From: Nocardiopsis ganjiahuensis DSM 45031
GTDB lineage: Bacteria; Actinomycetota; Actinomycetes; Streptosporangiales; Streptosporangiaceae
Assembly (NCBI RefSeq): GCF_000341085.1
Contig: NZ_ANBA01000003.1
Coordinates: 152,479 to 216,478, forward strand
DNA: 64,000 bases
Direction of reading: 5' to 3'
In this document: piece after piece, positions 15,579 through 23,496 of the stretch
Layout: each line of letters opens with the position of its first letter
Numbering within the stretch: position 1 is the stretch's first letter
Made by a program: the position numbers and the translations under genes
Notes under the pieces: model-generated
Told to the model about the DNA's origin: nothing
The model's input: the letters and a program-made list of their open reading frames with translations, nothing else
Database searches by the model: none

Positions 15579-16460
15579 ATGGGACGGGTCACCGTTCGGG
15601 AGAAGGTCCTCCGGATCAGGGAGGGTGTCGAGAGCGAACGCGTGGACACCCTCGTGGTGGAGGAGCCGCTGGAGATCCGGTTGGACGGCGCCCCGCTGAG
15701 CATCACCATGCGCACCCCGGGGAGCGACTTCGACCTCGCCGCCGGCTTCCTCGTCAGCGAGGGCGTGGTGTCCGAGGGGCGGGAGGTCTCCGCCATCCGC
15801 TACTGCGCCGGGGCCACCGAGGACGGCTCCAACACCTACAACGTGCTCGACGTGTCCCTGGCGCCGGGTGTGCCGCTGCCGGACACCTCGCTGGAGCGCA
15901 ACTTCTACACCTCGTCCTCGTGCGGCCTGTGCGGCAAGGCGAGTCTGGACGCCGTCCGGACCAAGGCCCGGTGGCCGGTGTCCGAGGACGGCCTGCGGGT
16001 CGGTCCGGACACCCTGACCGTCCTGCCGGACCGGCTCCGCGAGGCCCAGCGGGTGTTCGACCGCACGGGCGGCCTGCACGCCGCCGGGCTGTTCACCCCC
16101 GACGGCGAACTGCTGGCCCTGCGTGAGGACGTGGGGCGGCACAACGCCGTGGACAAACTGGTCGGCTGGGCGCTGCTCTCCGACCGCCTGCCGCTGCGCG
16201 AGACCGTGCTGATGGTGTCGGGGCGCGCCTCCTTCGAACTGGTCCAGAAGGCGTGGATGGCGGGCATCCCCATGATGGCCGCCGTCTCGGCGCCCTCGTC
16301 GCTCGCCGTCGACCTGGCCACGGAGGCGGGCATCACGCTCGTCGGCTTCCTGCGCGGCAGCTCCATGAACGTCTACGCCGGAAGGCATCGCATTCTCCTG
16401 GAGAAGGCGCTCACCGCGCCTTCGGCGGCCCCAGGGGATCTGCGCCCTCCGCACCGGTAG
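15579..16460 (+). CDS. fdhD: Formate dehydrogenase accessory sulfurtransferase FdhD
   Basis: A 293-residue cytosolic protein that transfers sulfur from a cysteine desulfurase to the bis-MGD cofactor of formate dehydrogenase. The essential CxxC motif is SSSCGLCGKASLD. EEPLEIRLDGAPLSITMRTP and LREDVGRHNAVDKLVGWAL are family signatures, with the C-terminal FELVQKAWMAGIPMMAAVSA. I start at ATG 15579 (MGRVTVRE), the homologous position in other actinomycete FdhD proteins. An upstream ATG at 15540 has a better Shine-Dalgarno and would add 13 residues. It follows the iron-sulfur subunit by 46-85 bases and is the last gene of the formate dehydrogenase group, ending in two hairpins. Confidence 0.93.
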   Translation: MGRVTVREKVLRIREGVESERVDTLVVEEPLEIRLDGAPLSITMRTPGSDFDLAAGFLVSEGVVSEGREVSAIRYCAGATEDGSNTYNVLDVSLAPGVPLPDTSLERNFYTSSSCGLCGKASLDAVRTKARWPVSEDGLRVGPDTLTVLPDRLREAQRVFDRTGGLHAAGLFTPDGELLALREDVGRHNAVDKLVGWALLSDRLPLRETVLMVSGRASFELVQKAWMAGIPMMAAVSAPSSLAVDLATEAGITLVGFLRGSSMNVYAGRHRILLEKALTAPSAAPGDLRPPHR

Positions 16461-16463
16461 GCG

Positions 16464-16613
16464 CGGACCTGGTTGGCGCGTTCCAGCCCCCCGCACCAAC
16501 CAGGTCCGATACCGGACCACGGGGCGGCGGCACCGAAACACCGTGCCGCCGCCCTCGGCCGTGTTCCCGTGCCGGTCCGGCCGGGGACACGGGTTCCCGG
16601 CCGGACCGGCACG
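16464..16613. terminator. Double terminator between convergent fdhD and sucD
   Basis: A 13-bp stem (CGGACCTGGTTGG at 16464-16476 with 16496-16508) is followed by a perfect 18-bp stem (CGTGCCGGTCCGGCCGGG at 16569-16586 with 16596-16613). The second lies 6 bases from the sucD stop and can serve both strands. Confidence 0.7.
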
Positions 16614-16619
16614 ACCGGC

Positions 16620-17507
16620 TCAGCCGCCGTCGAGCACCTCCCGGGTGAGCCGGGCGGTCTCACTCGGTGTCTTCCCGACCCGGACCCCGGCCGCTTCCAG
16701 GGCCTCCTGCTTGGCGGCGGCCGTACCGGAGGAGCCGGAGACGATGGCGCCGGCGTGGCCCATGGTCTTGCCCTCCGGGGCGGTGAAGCCGGCGACGTAG
16801 CCCACCACGGGCTTGGTGACGTTCTCCTTGACGAACGCGGCCGCCCGTTCCTCGGCGTCGCCGCCGATCTCACCGATCATCACGATCACGTCGGTGTCCG
16901 GGTCGGCCTCGAAGGCCGCCAGGGCGTCGATGTGCGTGGTGCCGATGACCGGGTCGCCGCCGATCCCCACCGCCGTGGAGAAGCCGATGTCGCGCAGCTC
17001 GTACATGAGCTGGTAGGTGAGCGTGCCCGACTTCGAGACCAGGCCGATGCGGCCCGGCTTGGTGATGTCGGCCGGAATGATGCCGGCGTTGGACTGGCCG
17101 GGGCTGATCAGGCCGGGGCAGTTCGGCCCGATGATCCGGGTCTTGTTGCCGCGTGCGCCGGCCAGGCTCCAGAAGGCGGCGGTGTCGTGGACGGGGACGC
17201 CTTCGGTGATCACGACGGCCAGGCCGATCTCGGCGTCGATCGCCTCGATGACGGCGTCCCGGGTGAACTTCGGCGGGACGAAGATGACGGTGACGTCGGC
17301 TCCGGTCGCCCCCATCCCCTCGGCCACGGAGCCGAAGACGGGCACCTCGGTGCCGTCGAAGTCGACGCTCTGCCCGGCCTTGCGCGGGTTCACCCCGCCG
17401 ACGACGTCGGTGCCCGAGGCGAGCATGCGGCGGGTGTGCCTGGTGCCCTCGGAGCCGGTCATGCCCTGGACCAGTACCTTGCTGTCCTTGTTCAGAAAGA
17501 TGGCCAT
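16620..17507 (-). CDS. sucD: Succinyl-CoA synthetase alpha subunit paralogue (CoA ligase, ADP/GDP-forming)
   Basis: A 295-residue protein of normal SucD length. The N-terminal CoA-binding Rossmann segment is [40 protein letters not shown] and the phospho-histidine loop [13 protein letters not shown] are intact. It is encoded 23 bases after sucC on the same strand with GGAG before the ATG. Classical SucCD interconverts succinate and succinyl-CoA in the TCA cycle. This pair sits inside the oxalate island behind GntR-type operators, so it may be a specialised copy that charges oxalate, formate or succinate with CoA to prime Frc. That role is inference; nothing in the sequence fixes the acid specificity. 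Confidence 0.92.
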   Translation of the reverse strand: MAIFLNKDSKVLVQGMTGSEGTRHTRRMLASGTDVVGGVNPRKAGQSVDFDGTEVPVFGSVAEGMGATGADVTVIFVPPKFTRDAVIEAIDAEIGLAVVITEGVPVHDTAAFWSLAGARGNKTRIIGPNCPGLISPGQSNAGIIPADITKPGRIGLVSKSGTLTYQLMYELRDIGFSTAVGIGGDPVIGTTHIDALAAFEADPDTDVIVMIGEIGGDAEERAAAFVKENVTKPVVGYVAGFTAPEGKTMGHAGAIVSGSSGTAAAKQEALEAAGVRVGKTPSETARLTREVLDGG

Positions 17508-17530
17508 GGAGTTCTCCTCTGGGGGGTGGG

Positions 17531-18715
17531 TCAGCGCTGTCCGGCGGGTTCGGCGGCCAACGAGGCGGCCAGAGCGGCGGCGCCGTCCATGGTGTCCACC
17601 TGGCGCACGGCCGGGTGGGCGCGGGCGGTGAGGATCTGGCGGCCCTGCTCGGCGTTGTTGCCGTCCAGGCGCACGACCAGCGGCTTGCTGACGTCCTCGC
17701 CCCGGCTCTCCAGGAGTTCGAGGGCCTGGACGATGCCGTTGGCGACCGCGTCGCAGGCGGTGATGCCGCCGAAGACGTTGACGAACACGCTCCTGACGGC
17801 GGGGTCGCCCAGGATGATGTCGAGGCCGTTGGCCATCACCTCGGCGGAGGCGCCGCCGCCGATGTCGAGGAAGTTGGCGGGCCTGACGCCGCCGTGGTCC
17901 TCACCGGCGTAGGCGACCACGTCCAGGGTCGACATGACCAGGCCGGCGCCGTTGCCGATGATGCCGACCTCGCCGTCGAGCCTGACGTAGTTGAGGCCCC
18001 GCTCCCGGGCGCGCAGTTCGCGTTCGTCGGTCCCGGTGCCGTTGGCGAACGGGGTCCGCTCGGGGTGGCGGAAGGCCGCGTTGTCGTCCAGGGTGACCTT
18101 GCCGTCGAGGGCGACGATCCGGTCGTCGGCGGTGCGGACCAGCGGGTTGACCTCCACCAGGGTGGCGTCCTCGCCGACCGCCACGTCCCACAGTGCCGTG
18201 ATGACCGTGGCGGCCCGTTCCCGGACCTCCTCCGGCAGCCCCGCGGCCACGCAGATGCCGAGGGCGTCGTCGCGGTCCACCCCCTCGGGCCCGACCGGGG
18301 TGCGCACGACGGCGTCGGGGTCGGTCTCGGCCACCTCCTCGATCTCCATCCCGCCCCGGGCGGAGCAGATGGAGAGGAACTCCCGGTTGGCGCGGTCGAG
18401 CAGGAAGGAGAAGTAGTACTCCTCGGCGATGTCGCTCGCCTCCTCGACCAGGACGCGGTGGACCGTGTGGCCCTTGATGTCCATGCCGAGGATCTCCTCC
18501 GCCCGGGCCCGGGCGTCCTCGGGCCCCTCGGCCACCTTGACGCCGCCGGCCTTACCGCGGCCGCCTACCTTGACCTGGGCCTTCACCACGACCTTGCGGC
18601 CGAGGCGGCCCGCCACCGACTCCACCCGTTCGGGGGTGTCGGCGATCTCGCCCTCGACCAGGGCGACACCGTACTCGCCGAAGATCTGTTTGGCCTCGTA
18701 CTCGTAGAGATCCAA
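17531..18715 (-). CDS. sucC: Succinyl-CoA synthetase beta subunit paralogue
   Basis: A 394-residue ATP-grasp subunit. The conserved start is [18 protein letters not shown] place the start at TTG 18715 because GGAGGAGG lies 5-8 bases upstream and a longer frame runs through the promoter region. [17 protein letters not shown] is the ATP-grasp lysine region, VEVNPLV carries the metal ligands, and the C-terminal [15 protein letters not shown] binds the alpha subunit and the phosphate shuttle. Divergent from the MFS transporter gene, with two GntR-like palindromes between. Likely works only as a complex with the adjacent SucD. Island location suggests CoA priming for oxalate metabolism or a TCA link; a purely housekeeping role cannot be excluded. 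Confidence 0.92.
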   Translation of the reverse strand: MDLYEYEAKQIFGEYGVALVEGEIADTPERVESVAGRLGRKVVVKAQVKVGGRGKAGGVKVAEGPEDARARAEEILGMDIKGHTVHRVLVEEASDIAEEYYFSFLLDRANREFLSICSARGGMEIEEVAETDPDAVVRTPVGPEGVDRDDALGICVAAGLPEEVRERAATVITALWDVAVGEDATLVEVNPLVRTADDRIVALDGKVTLDDNAAFRHPERTPFANGTGTDERELRARERGLNYVRLDGEVGIIGNGAGLVMSTLDVVAYAGEDHGGVRPANFLDIGGGASAEVMANGLDIILGDPAVRSVFVNVFGGITACDAVANGIVQALELLESRGEDVSKPLVVRLDGNNAEQGRQILTARAHPAVRQVDTMDGAAALAASLAAEPAGQR

Positions 18716-18760
18716 CGCTCCTCCTCCGTCCGCTTCTCGCCCCCTCCCACAGTGATACTC

Positions 18761-18845
18761 CACATTGTATGCAGTATTCAATAGGCATTGCCCGAGAGAT
18801 CCCTCTTCACAAGACGCCCCCCGCTTTGCATACTGCATACAAGGA
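18761..18845. promoter_or_regulatory. Two predicted GntR operators in the sucC/MFS divergent promoter
   Basis: CACATTGTATGCAGTATT (18761-18778) matches 14 of 18 positions of the island palindrome. CATACTGCATACAAGG (18829-18844) matches the left half almost fully and runs into the AAGGAGGTG ribosome-binding site of the MFS gene. Placement suits control in both directions. Confidence 0.65.
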
Positions 18846-18854
18846 GGTGTCACC

Positions 18855-20438
18855 ATGTTCCCCCGCCACCTGCCGCCACCAGCGGGCCGCCGGACCCCAC
18901 CGCCACCGGAAGCACCCGCGACACCCGTGGCCCCGCCCAGCACAGCGACCACGGACGTCCGCGACTGGCGGGGCAGGCGGTACACCGTCGGCCCCTCCGC
19001 GCGGAAGCTGACCGGCCTGCCCCGCTCCGCCCTGCTCCTACGGGCCCTGATCGCCGCCGCCGCGGTCGGCGTGCTCCAGTTCGGCTACGGCGCGGCGGTC
19101 CCCTCCCTGATGGCGGCGCACGACTGGTCCGCCGCCCAGGCACTGGCACCGTTCCTGGTCTGGGCCCTGGTCCAGGGCTCCTTCGCCCCCGTGCCCCGCC
19201 TGCTCAGGGCACGCGGCCTGCTCGGCCCGGGCACGGCGATCTGCGCGGGGGCCGCCCTGTGTGCCGCGGCCCTGTACACGGTCGGCCACTTCTCGGACCC
19301 GCCGACCGCCGTGGTCGGCTACGGCCTGCTCGGCGGCGTGGGCGCCGGGCTGGTCTACCACTCCTGCGTGGACCTGGTGGGCGGCTGGTTCCCCGACCGG
19401 CACACCGTGCGCCTGGGCGCGGTGGGCGGCGCCTTCGCCCTGGGCGCGGTGCCGCTGCTGCCCGCCCTCGCGCTGGGCCTGTCCCCCGACTCCCTCGCCG
19501 CGGCCGCCACCCTCCTGTCCCTGGTCGTGCTCGTCCTGGGCCTGGCGGGCGGAGCCGGACAGCGCGGCGCCCCGGAACGCTGGTGGCCGCCGGGCCGCGA
19601 CCCGCGCGCGGCCGCGCTGCGCCGGAGCGCCGACCCCCCGGCGGCGCGCGACTTCAGCGCGGGCCAGGCCTGGGCGAGCGGGCGCTCGCTGCCCGCCCTG
19701 CACACGATCGTGGCCCTGTCCGGAACGGTCGGGCTGTTCACCCTCGTGGCGCTGCCGCTGGTCCTTCTGGGCCTGGGCCGGAGCCCCGCCGAGGTCGCGG
19801 CGGTCATCACGGCCTTCGCCCTGGCCAGCGGGCTGGGCCGGCTGGCCGCGAGCGGCGCCGCCGAGCGCACCGGCCGCCGCCGGACCCTCACCGTGCTGCT
19901 GGCCGCGACCGCGCTCGGACAGCTGGCCCTGGCCGCCGCGCTCCCGTCCGGACCGCTCACCCTGCTGGTCCCGCTGGCACTGGTGGTGGGCGCGGGCACC
20001 GGTTCCTGTTACCCGCTGACCAGGGCGATCACCGAGGGGCACTTCGGTACCGGCCAGCACAGTGGTACTGGCCGGCACAGTGGTACCGGCTGGCACAGTG
20101 GCACCGGGCAGCACGGCGGTGCAGGTCGACACGGAGGCGCGGGGCGGCGCGGAGGCGCAGGCCGGCGCGGCCGTCCGGAGCGCGGCGACCCGGAGCGCTC
20201 CGCCGACCTGGCCGGGCTGGTCCACGGGTCCAAGGCGGTCGGCGGCCTGCTCGGGGCGGGCGGCGCGATCGTGCTCCTGGCCCTGGCTCCGGCGGGCTCG
20301 TACCCCCTCTGGCTGGCCGCGTCCGCGCTGCTCCCGGCAGCGGCCGCCGTCCTGGCCGTCCGGCTGCGTCGGCCGCTGCCGATCCGGACTCTGCCCAACA
20401 GGGTCTGGACAGCGGGGCCTCGGAGTGCTCCAATGTGA
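18855..20438 (+). CDS. MFS transporter, probable oxalate (or oxalate/formate) carrier
   Basis: A 527-residue membrane protein with about twelve hydrophobic helices starting near residue 58 ([20 protein letters not shown]). The ATG at 18855 follows a near-perfect AAGGAGGTG. The N-terminal 50 residues are Pro/Thr-rich and cytosolic. [18 protein letters not shown] and [20 protein letters not shown] have the flavour of the OxlT/OFA branch, though I cannot assign it firmly. Residues 398-439, in a loop between two late helices, are seven imperfect 6-residue repeats ([18 protein letters not shown] and so on) encoded by an 18-bp DNA tandem repeat. It leads the operon-like run MFS, TPP enzyme, frc, acyl-CoA synthetase, which supports oxalate uptake or exchange with formate. 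Confidence 0.82.
   Translation: MFPRHLPPPAGRRTPPPPEAPATPVAPPSTATTDVRDWRGRRYTVGPSARKLTGLPRSALLLRALIAAAAVGVLQFGYGAAVPSLMAAHDWSAAQALAPFLVWALVQGSFAPVPRLLRARGLLGPGTAICAGAALCAAALYTVGHFSDPPTAVVGYGLLGGVGAGLVYHSCVDLVGGWFPDRHTVRLGAVGGAFALGAVPLLPALALGLSPDSLAAAATLLSLVVLVLGLAGGAGQRGAPERWWPPGRDPRAAALRRSADPPAARDFSAGQAWASGRSLPALHTIVALSGTVGLFTLVALPLVLLGLGRSPAEVAAVITAFALASGLGRLAASGAAERTGRRRTLTVLLAATALGQLALAAALPSGPLTLLVPLALVVGAGTGSCYPLTRAITEGHFGTGQHSGTGRHSGTGWHSGTGQHGGAGRHGGAGRRGGAGRRGRPERGDPERSADLAGLVHGSKAVGGLLGAGGAIVLLALAPAGSYPLWLAASALLPAAAAVLAVRLRRPLPIRTLPNRVWTAGPRSAPM
20046..20171 (+). repeat. Seven-copy 18-bp coding tandem repeat in the MFS gene
   Basis: Seven consecutive 18-base units begin at 20046, from GGTACCGGCCAGCACAGT to GGCGCAGGCCGGCGCGGC. 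The first three differ by one or two bases and later units diverge progressively. They keep frame and encode His/Gly-rich hexapeptides that drift to Arg/Gly-rich. Confidence 0.85.
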
Positions 20439-20440
20439 TG

Positions 20441-20458
20441 CACACGGTATACAGTATC
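20441..20458. promoter_or_regulatory. Predicted GntR operator before the TPP enzyme gene
   Basis: CACACGGTATACAGTATC matches 15 of 18 positions of the island palindrome and lies 80 bases before the TPP-enzyme start, directly after the MFS stop codon. It implies a separate regulated promoter for the catabolic enzymes. Confidence 0.7.
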
Positions 20459-20537
20459 CGATCTTCACACTGACCCCGTCCCTTCAACCGGCGAAGCAGA
20501 AACCCGCACCCTCCGCACGAAAGGGGTCGTCGCACCG

Positions 20538-22247
20538 ATGGCCGACGGCAACGCATCCACCGAAACCACGAACAGCGACAACACCACGATCTCCGGCGGC
20601 CACCTGGTCGCCAAGGCGCTCAAGGCCGAGGGTGTCGACGTCATCTTCACGCTCTGCGGCGGCCACATCATCGACATCTACGACGGTTGCGCGGACGAGG
20701 GCATCGACGTGATCGACGTCCGCCACGAGCAGGTCGCCGCGCACGCCGCCGACGGCTACGCCCGGATCACCGGCAAACCCGGCTGCGCGGTGGTGACCGC
20801 GGGCCCCGGAACCACCGACGCGGTCACCGGCATCGCCAACGCCTACCGCGCCGAGAGCCCCATGCTGCTCATCGGCGGCCAGGGCGCCCTCAGCCAGCAC
20901 AAGATGGGCTCCCTCCAGGACCTCCCGCACGTCGACATGATCAACCCGATCTCCAAGTTCGCGGCCACCGTCCCGCACACCGAACGCGTCGCCGACCTGG
21001 TCTCGATGGCCTTCAGGGAGGCCAACAACGGCGCCCCCGGCCCGTCCTTCCTGGAGATCCCGCGCGACGTCCTGGACGCCTCCGTACCGGTGGAGAAGGC
21101 GCGTGTCCCCAAGGCCGGCCAGTACCGGGCCTCCACCCGCCAGGGGGGCGACCCCGCCGCCGTCGAGCGCCTGGCGGAGCTCATCGTCCGCTCGGAGCGG
21201 CCCAGCATCCTGCTCGGCAACCAGGTGTGGACCACCCGGGCCACCGACTCCGCCGTGGAACTGGTCCGCTCGCTCAACATCCCGGCCTACATGAACGGCG
21301 CGGGCCGCGGCACCCTGCCGCCCGGCGACCCGCACCACTTCCAGCTCTCACGGCGCTACGCCTTCACCAACTCCGACCTCATCATCATCGTCGGCACACC
21401 GTTCGACTTCCGGATGGGCTACGGCAAGCGCCTGTCCCCCGACGCCACCGTCGTGCAGATCGACCTCAACTACGCCACCGTCGGCAAGAACCGCGACATC
21501 GACCTCGGCATCGTCGGCGACGCCGACGTCATCCTGTCCTCGGTGCTCCAGGCCGCGTCCGGCTACGGCGACACCGGGGCCCAGGGCCGCAAGGGGTGGC
21601 TGGAGGAGCTGCGCACCCAGGAGCAGACCGCGCTGGACAAGCGCGCGCCCCTGCTCACCTCCGACTCCTCCCCGATCCACCCCTACCGGCTGGTCAACGA
21701 GATCAACCAGTTCCTCACCGAGGACTCCATCTACGTCGGCGACGGCGGCGACATCGTCACCTTCTCCGGCCAGGTGGTCCAGCCGAAGTCGCCGGGCCAC
21801 TGGATGGACCCGGGCCCGCTCGGCACGCTCGGCGTCGGCATCCCGTTCGTGATGGCGGCCAAGTACGCCAGGCCGGACAAGGAGGTGGTCGCGCTCTTCG
21901 GTGACGGGGCGTTCAGCCTCACCGGCTGGGACTTCGAGACCCTGGTCCGCTTCGACATGCCCTTCGTGGGGATCATCGGCAACAACTCGTCGATGAACCA
22001 GATCCGCTACGGCCAGATCGCCAAGTACGGCGCGGACCGCGGGGAGCTGGGCAACACGCTGGGCGACGTGCGCTACTCGGAGTTCGCGAAGATGCTCGGC
22101 GGTTACGGCGAGGAGGTCCACGACCCGGCCGAGATCGGCCCGGCCCTGCTCCGCGCCCGCGAGTCCGGCAAGCCCTCCCTGATCAACGTCTGGATCGATC
22201 CCGAGGTGTACGCGCCGGGGACCATGAACCAGACGATGTACAAGTAG
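20538..22247 (+). CDS. Thiamine pyrophosphate enzyme, probable oxalyl-CoA decarboxylase of HACL2/acetolactate-synthase type
   Basis: A 569-residue TPP enzyme with the three-domain fold. The catalytic Glu is in DVRHEQVAAHAADGYARI, the N-terminal motif is FTLCGGHIIDIYDG, and the C-terminal TPP motif runs GDGAFSLTGWDFETLVRF to NNSSMNQ. Located 15 bases before frc and co-directional, it should decarboxylate oxalyl-CoA to formyl-CoA. However, the start motif and several blocks resemble acetolactate synthase and ILVBL/HACL2 (FTL.GGH) more than Oxalobacter OXC (which has GVVGIP). So it may be a non-orthologous decarboxylase, or an acyloin-type lyase that joins or releases formyl-CoA. The ATG at 20538 is preceded by a weak GAAAGGGG. 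I leave the gene symbol blank because of this ambiguity. Confidence 0.8.
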   Translation: MADGNASTETTNSDNTTISGGHLVAKALKAEGVDVIFTLCGGHIIDIYDGCADEGIDVIDVRHEQVAAHAADGYARITGKPGCAVVTAGPGTTDAVTGIANAYRAESPMLLIGGQGALSQHKMGSLQDLPHVDMINPISKFAATVPHTERVADLVSMAFREANNGAPGPSFLEIPRDVLDASVPVEKARVPKAGQYRASTRQGGDPAAVERLAELIVRSERPSILLGNQVWTTRATDSAVELVRSLNIPAYMNGAGRGTLPPGDPHHFQLSRRYAFTNSDLIIIVGTPFDFRMGYGKRLSPDATVVQIDLNYATVGKNRDIDLGIVGDADVILSSVLQAASGYGDTGAQGRKGWLEELRTQEQTALDKRAPLLTSDSSPIHPYRLVNEINQFLTEDSIYVGDGGDIVTFSGQVVQPKSPGHWMDPGPLGTLGVGIPFVMAAKYARPDKEVVALFGDGAFSLTGWDFETLVRFDMPFVGIIGNNSSMNQIRYGQIAKYGADRGELGNTLGDVRYSEFAKMLGGYGEEVHDPAEIGPALLRARESGKPSLINVWIDPEVYAPGTMNQTMYK

Positions 22248-22262
22248 CCCGGAAGGAGAGTC

Positions 22263-23492
22263 ATGGGCAAGGCACTCGACGGGGTCCGCGTCCTGGACAT
22301 GACCCACGTCCAGTCCGGACCGTCCGCGACCCAGATCCTCGCGTGGATGGGCGCCGACGTCGTCAAACTCGAGGCGCCCTCGGGGGACATCACCCGGCGC
22401 CAGCTCCGGGACAAGCCCGGGGTGGACAGCCTCTACTTCACGATGCTCAACTCCAACAAGCGGAGCATCACCCTCAACACCAAGAGCGACGAGGGCAAGC
22501 GGATCTTCCTCGACCTGGTGCGCCGCAGCGACGTGCTGGTGGAGAACTTCGCACCCGGCGCCCTGGACCGGATGGGGTTCACCTGGGAGGTGCTCTCCGA
22601 GGTCAACCCGAGGCTGGTCTACGCCTCGATCAAGGGCTTCGGCCCGGGTGTGTACGCCGACTTCAAGGCCTACGAGGTGATCGCCCAGGCCATGGGCGGC
22701 TCCATGAGCACCACCGGCTTCGAGGACGGCCCCCCGCTGGCCACGGGCGCACAGATCGGCGACTCGGGCACCGGAATGCATACAGTGGCCGGTATCCTCG
22801 CGGCGCTCTTCCAGCGCACCAGCACCGGCCGGGGCCAGCGCGTCCAGGTGGCCATGCAGGACGCGGTGCTCAACCTGTGCCGGGTCAAGCTGCGCGACCA
22901 GCAGCGGCTGGCGCACGGCCCGCTCTCGGAGTACCCCAACGAGGACTTCTCCGACGAGGTCCCCCGATCCGGCAATGCCTCCGGCGGCGGACAGCCCGGC
23001 TGGGCCGTGCGCACCGCGCCCGGCGGCCCCAACGACTACGTGTACGTGATCATCCAGCCCGCGGGCTGGGCGCCCATCGCCCGGCTCATCGGCCGCCCCG
23101 AACTGGTCGAGGACCCGGAGTGGGCCACGCCCGAGGCCCGGCTGGACAAGCTCGACAAGGCGTTCGCCCTGATCGAGGAGTGGTCCCGGGAGCTCCCCAA
23201 GTGGGACGTCCTGGCCGCGCTGAACGAGCACAACATCCCCTGCGGTCCGATCATGTCCACCCGGGAGATCATCGAGGACCCCACCCTCCGGGCGAACGGG
23301 GTCGTCGCCGAGGTCGACCACCCCGAGCGCGGCACCTACCACACGGTGGCCTCGCCCATCCGCCTCTCGGACTCGGCGGTGGACGTCGTCCGGTCCCCCC
23401 TGCTCGGCGAGCACAACCCCGACATCTACCGCGACGAGCTGGGCCTGACCCCCGAGGAACTGGCCGAACTCTCATCGAACGGAGTGATCTGA
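22263..23492 (+). CDS. frc: Formyl-CoA:oxalate CoA-transferase
   Basis: A 409-residue class III CoA-transferase, strongly colinear with Oxalobacter formigenes Frc: [57 protein letters not shown] and GIPCGP-like [13 protein letters not shown]. The catalytic aspartate is in AMQDAVLN, and the mobile glycine loop is ASGGGQPGW. It moves CoA from formyl-CoA to oxalate, giving oxalyl-CoA and formate; active as an interlocked dimer in the cytosol. Start ATG 22263 with GGAAGGAG 4-6 bases upstream, 15 bases after the TPP enzyme. It is the most diagnostic gene for calling this an oxalate island. A CATACAGT word inside the gene at 22779 is probably chance. Confidence 0.93.
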   Translation: MGKALDGVRVLDMTHVQSGPSATQILAWMGADVVKLEAPSGDITRRQLRDKPGVDSLYFTMLNSNKRSITLNTKSDEGKRIFLDLVRRSDVLVENFAPGALDRMGFTWEVLSEVNPRLVYASIKGFGPGVYADFKAYEVIAQAMGGSMSTTGFEDGPPLATGAQIGDSGTGMHTVAGILAALFQRTSTGRGQRVQVAMQDAVLNLCRVKLRDQQRLAHGPLSEYPNEDFSDEVPRSGNASGGGQPGWAVRTAPGGPNDYVYVIIQPAGWAPIARLIGRPELVEDPEWATPEARLDKLDKAFALIEEWSRELPKWDVLAALNEHNIPCGPIMSTREIIEDPTLRANGVVAEVDHPERGTYHTVASPIRLSDSAVDVVRSPLLGEHNPDIYRDELGLTPEELAELSSNGVI

Positions 23493-23496
23493 GCGC

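Noticed and set aside
20046..20171. The 18-bp tandem repeat considered as a CRISPR-like or integron-like array
   Set aside because: Units are contiguous without spacers, stay in the MFS reading frame and encode matching hexapeptides, so it is a coding minisatellite.
22779..22790. A CATACAGT word inside frc resembling half a GntR operator
   Set aside because: Only the right half matches, it lies within conserved Frc coding sequence far from a start, and chance is sufficient.
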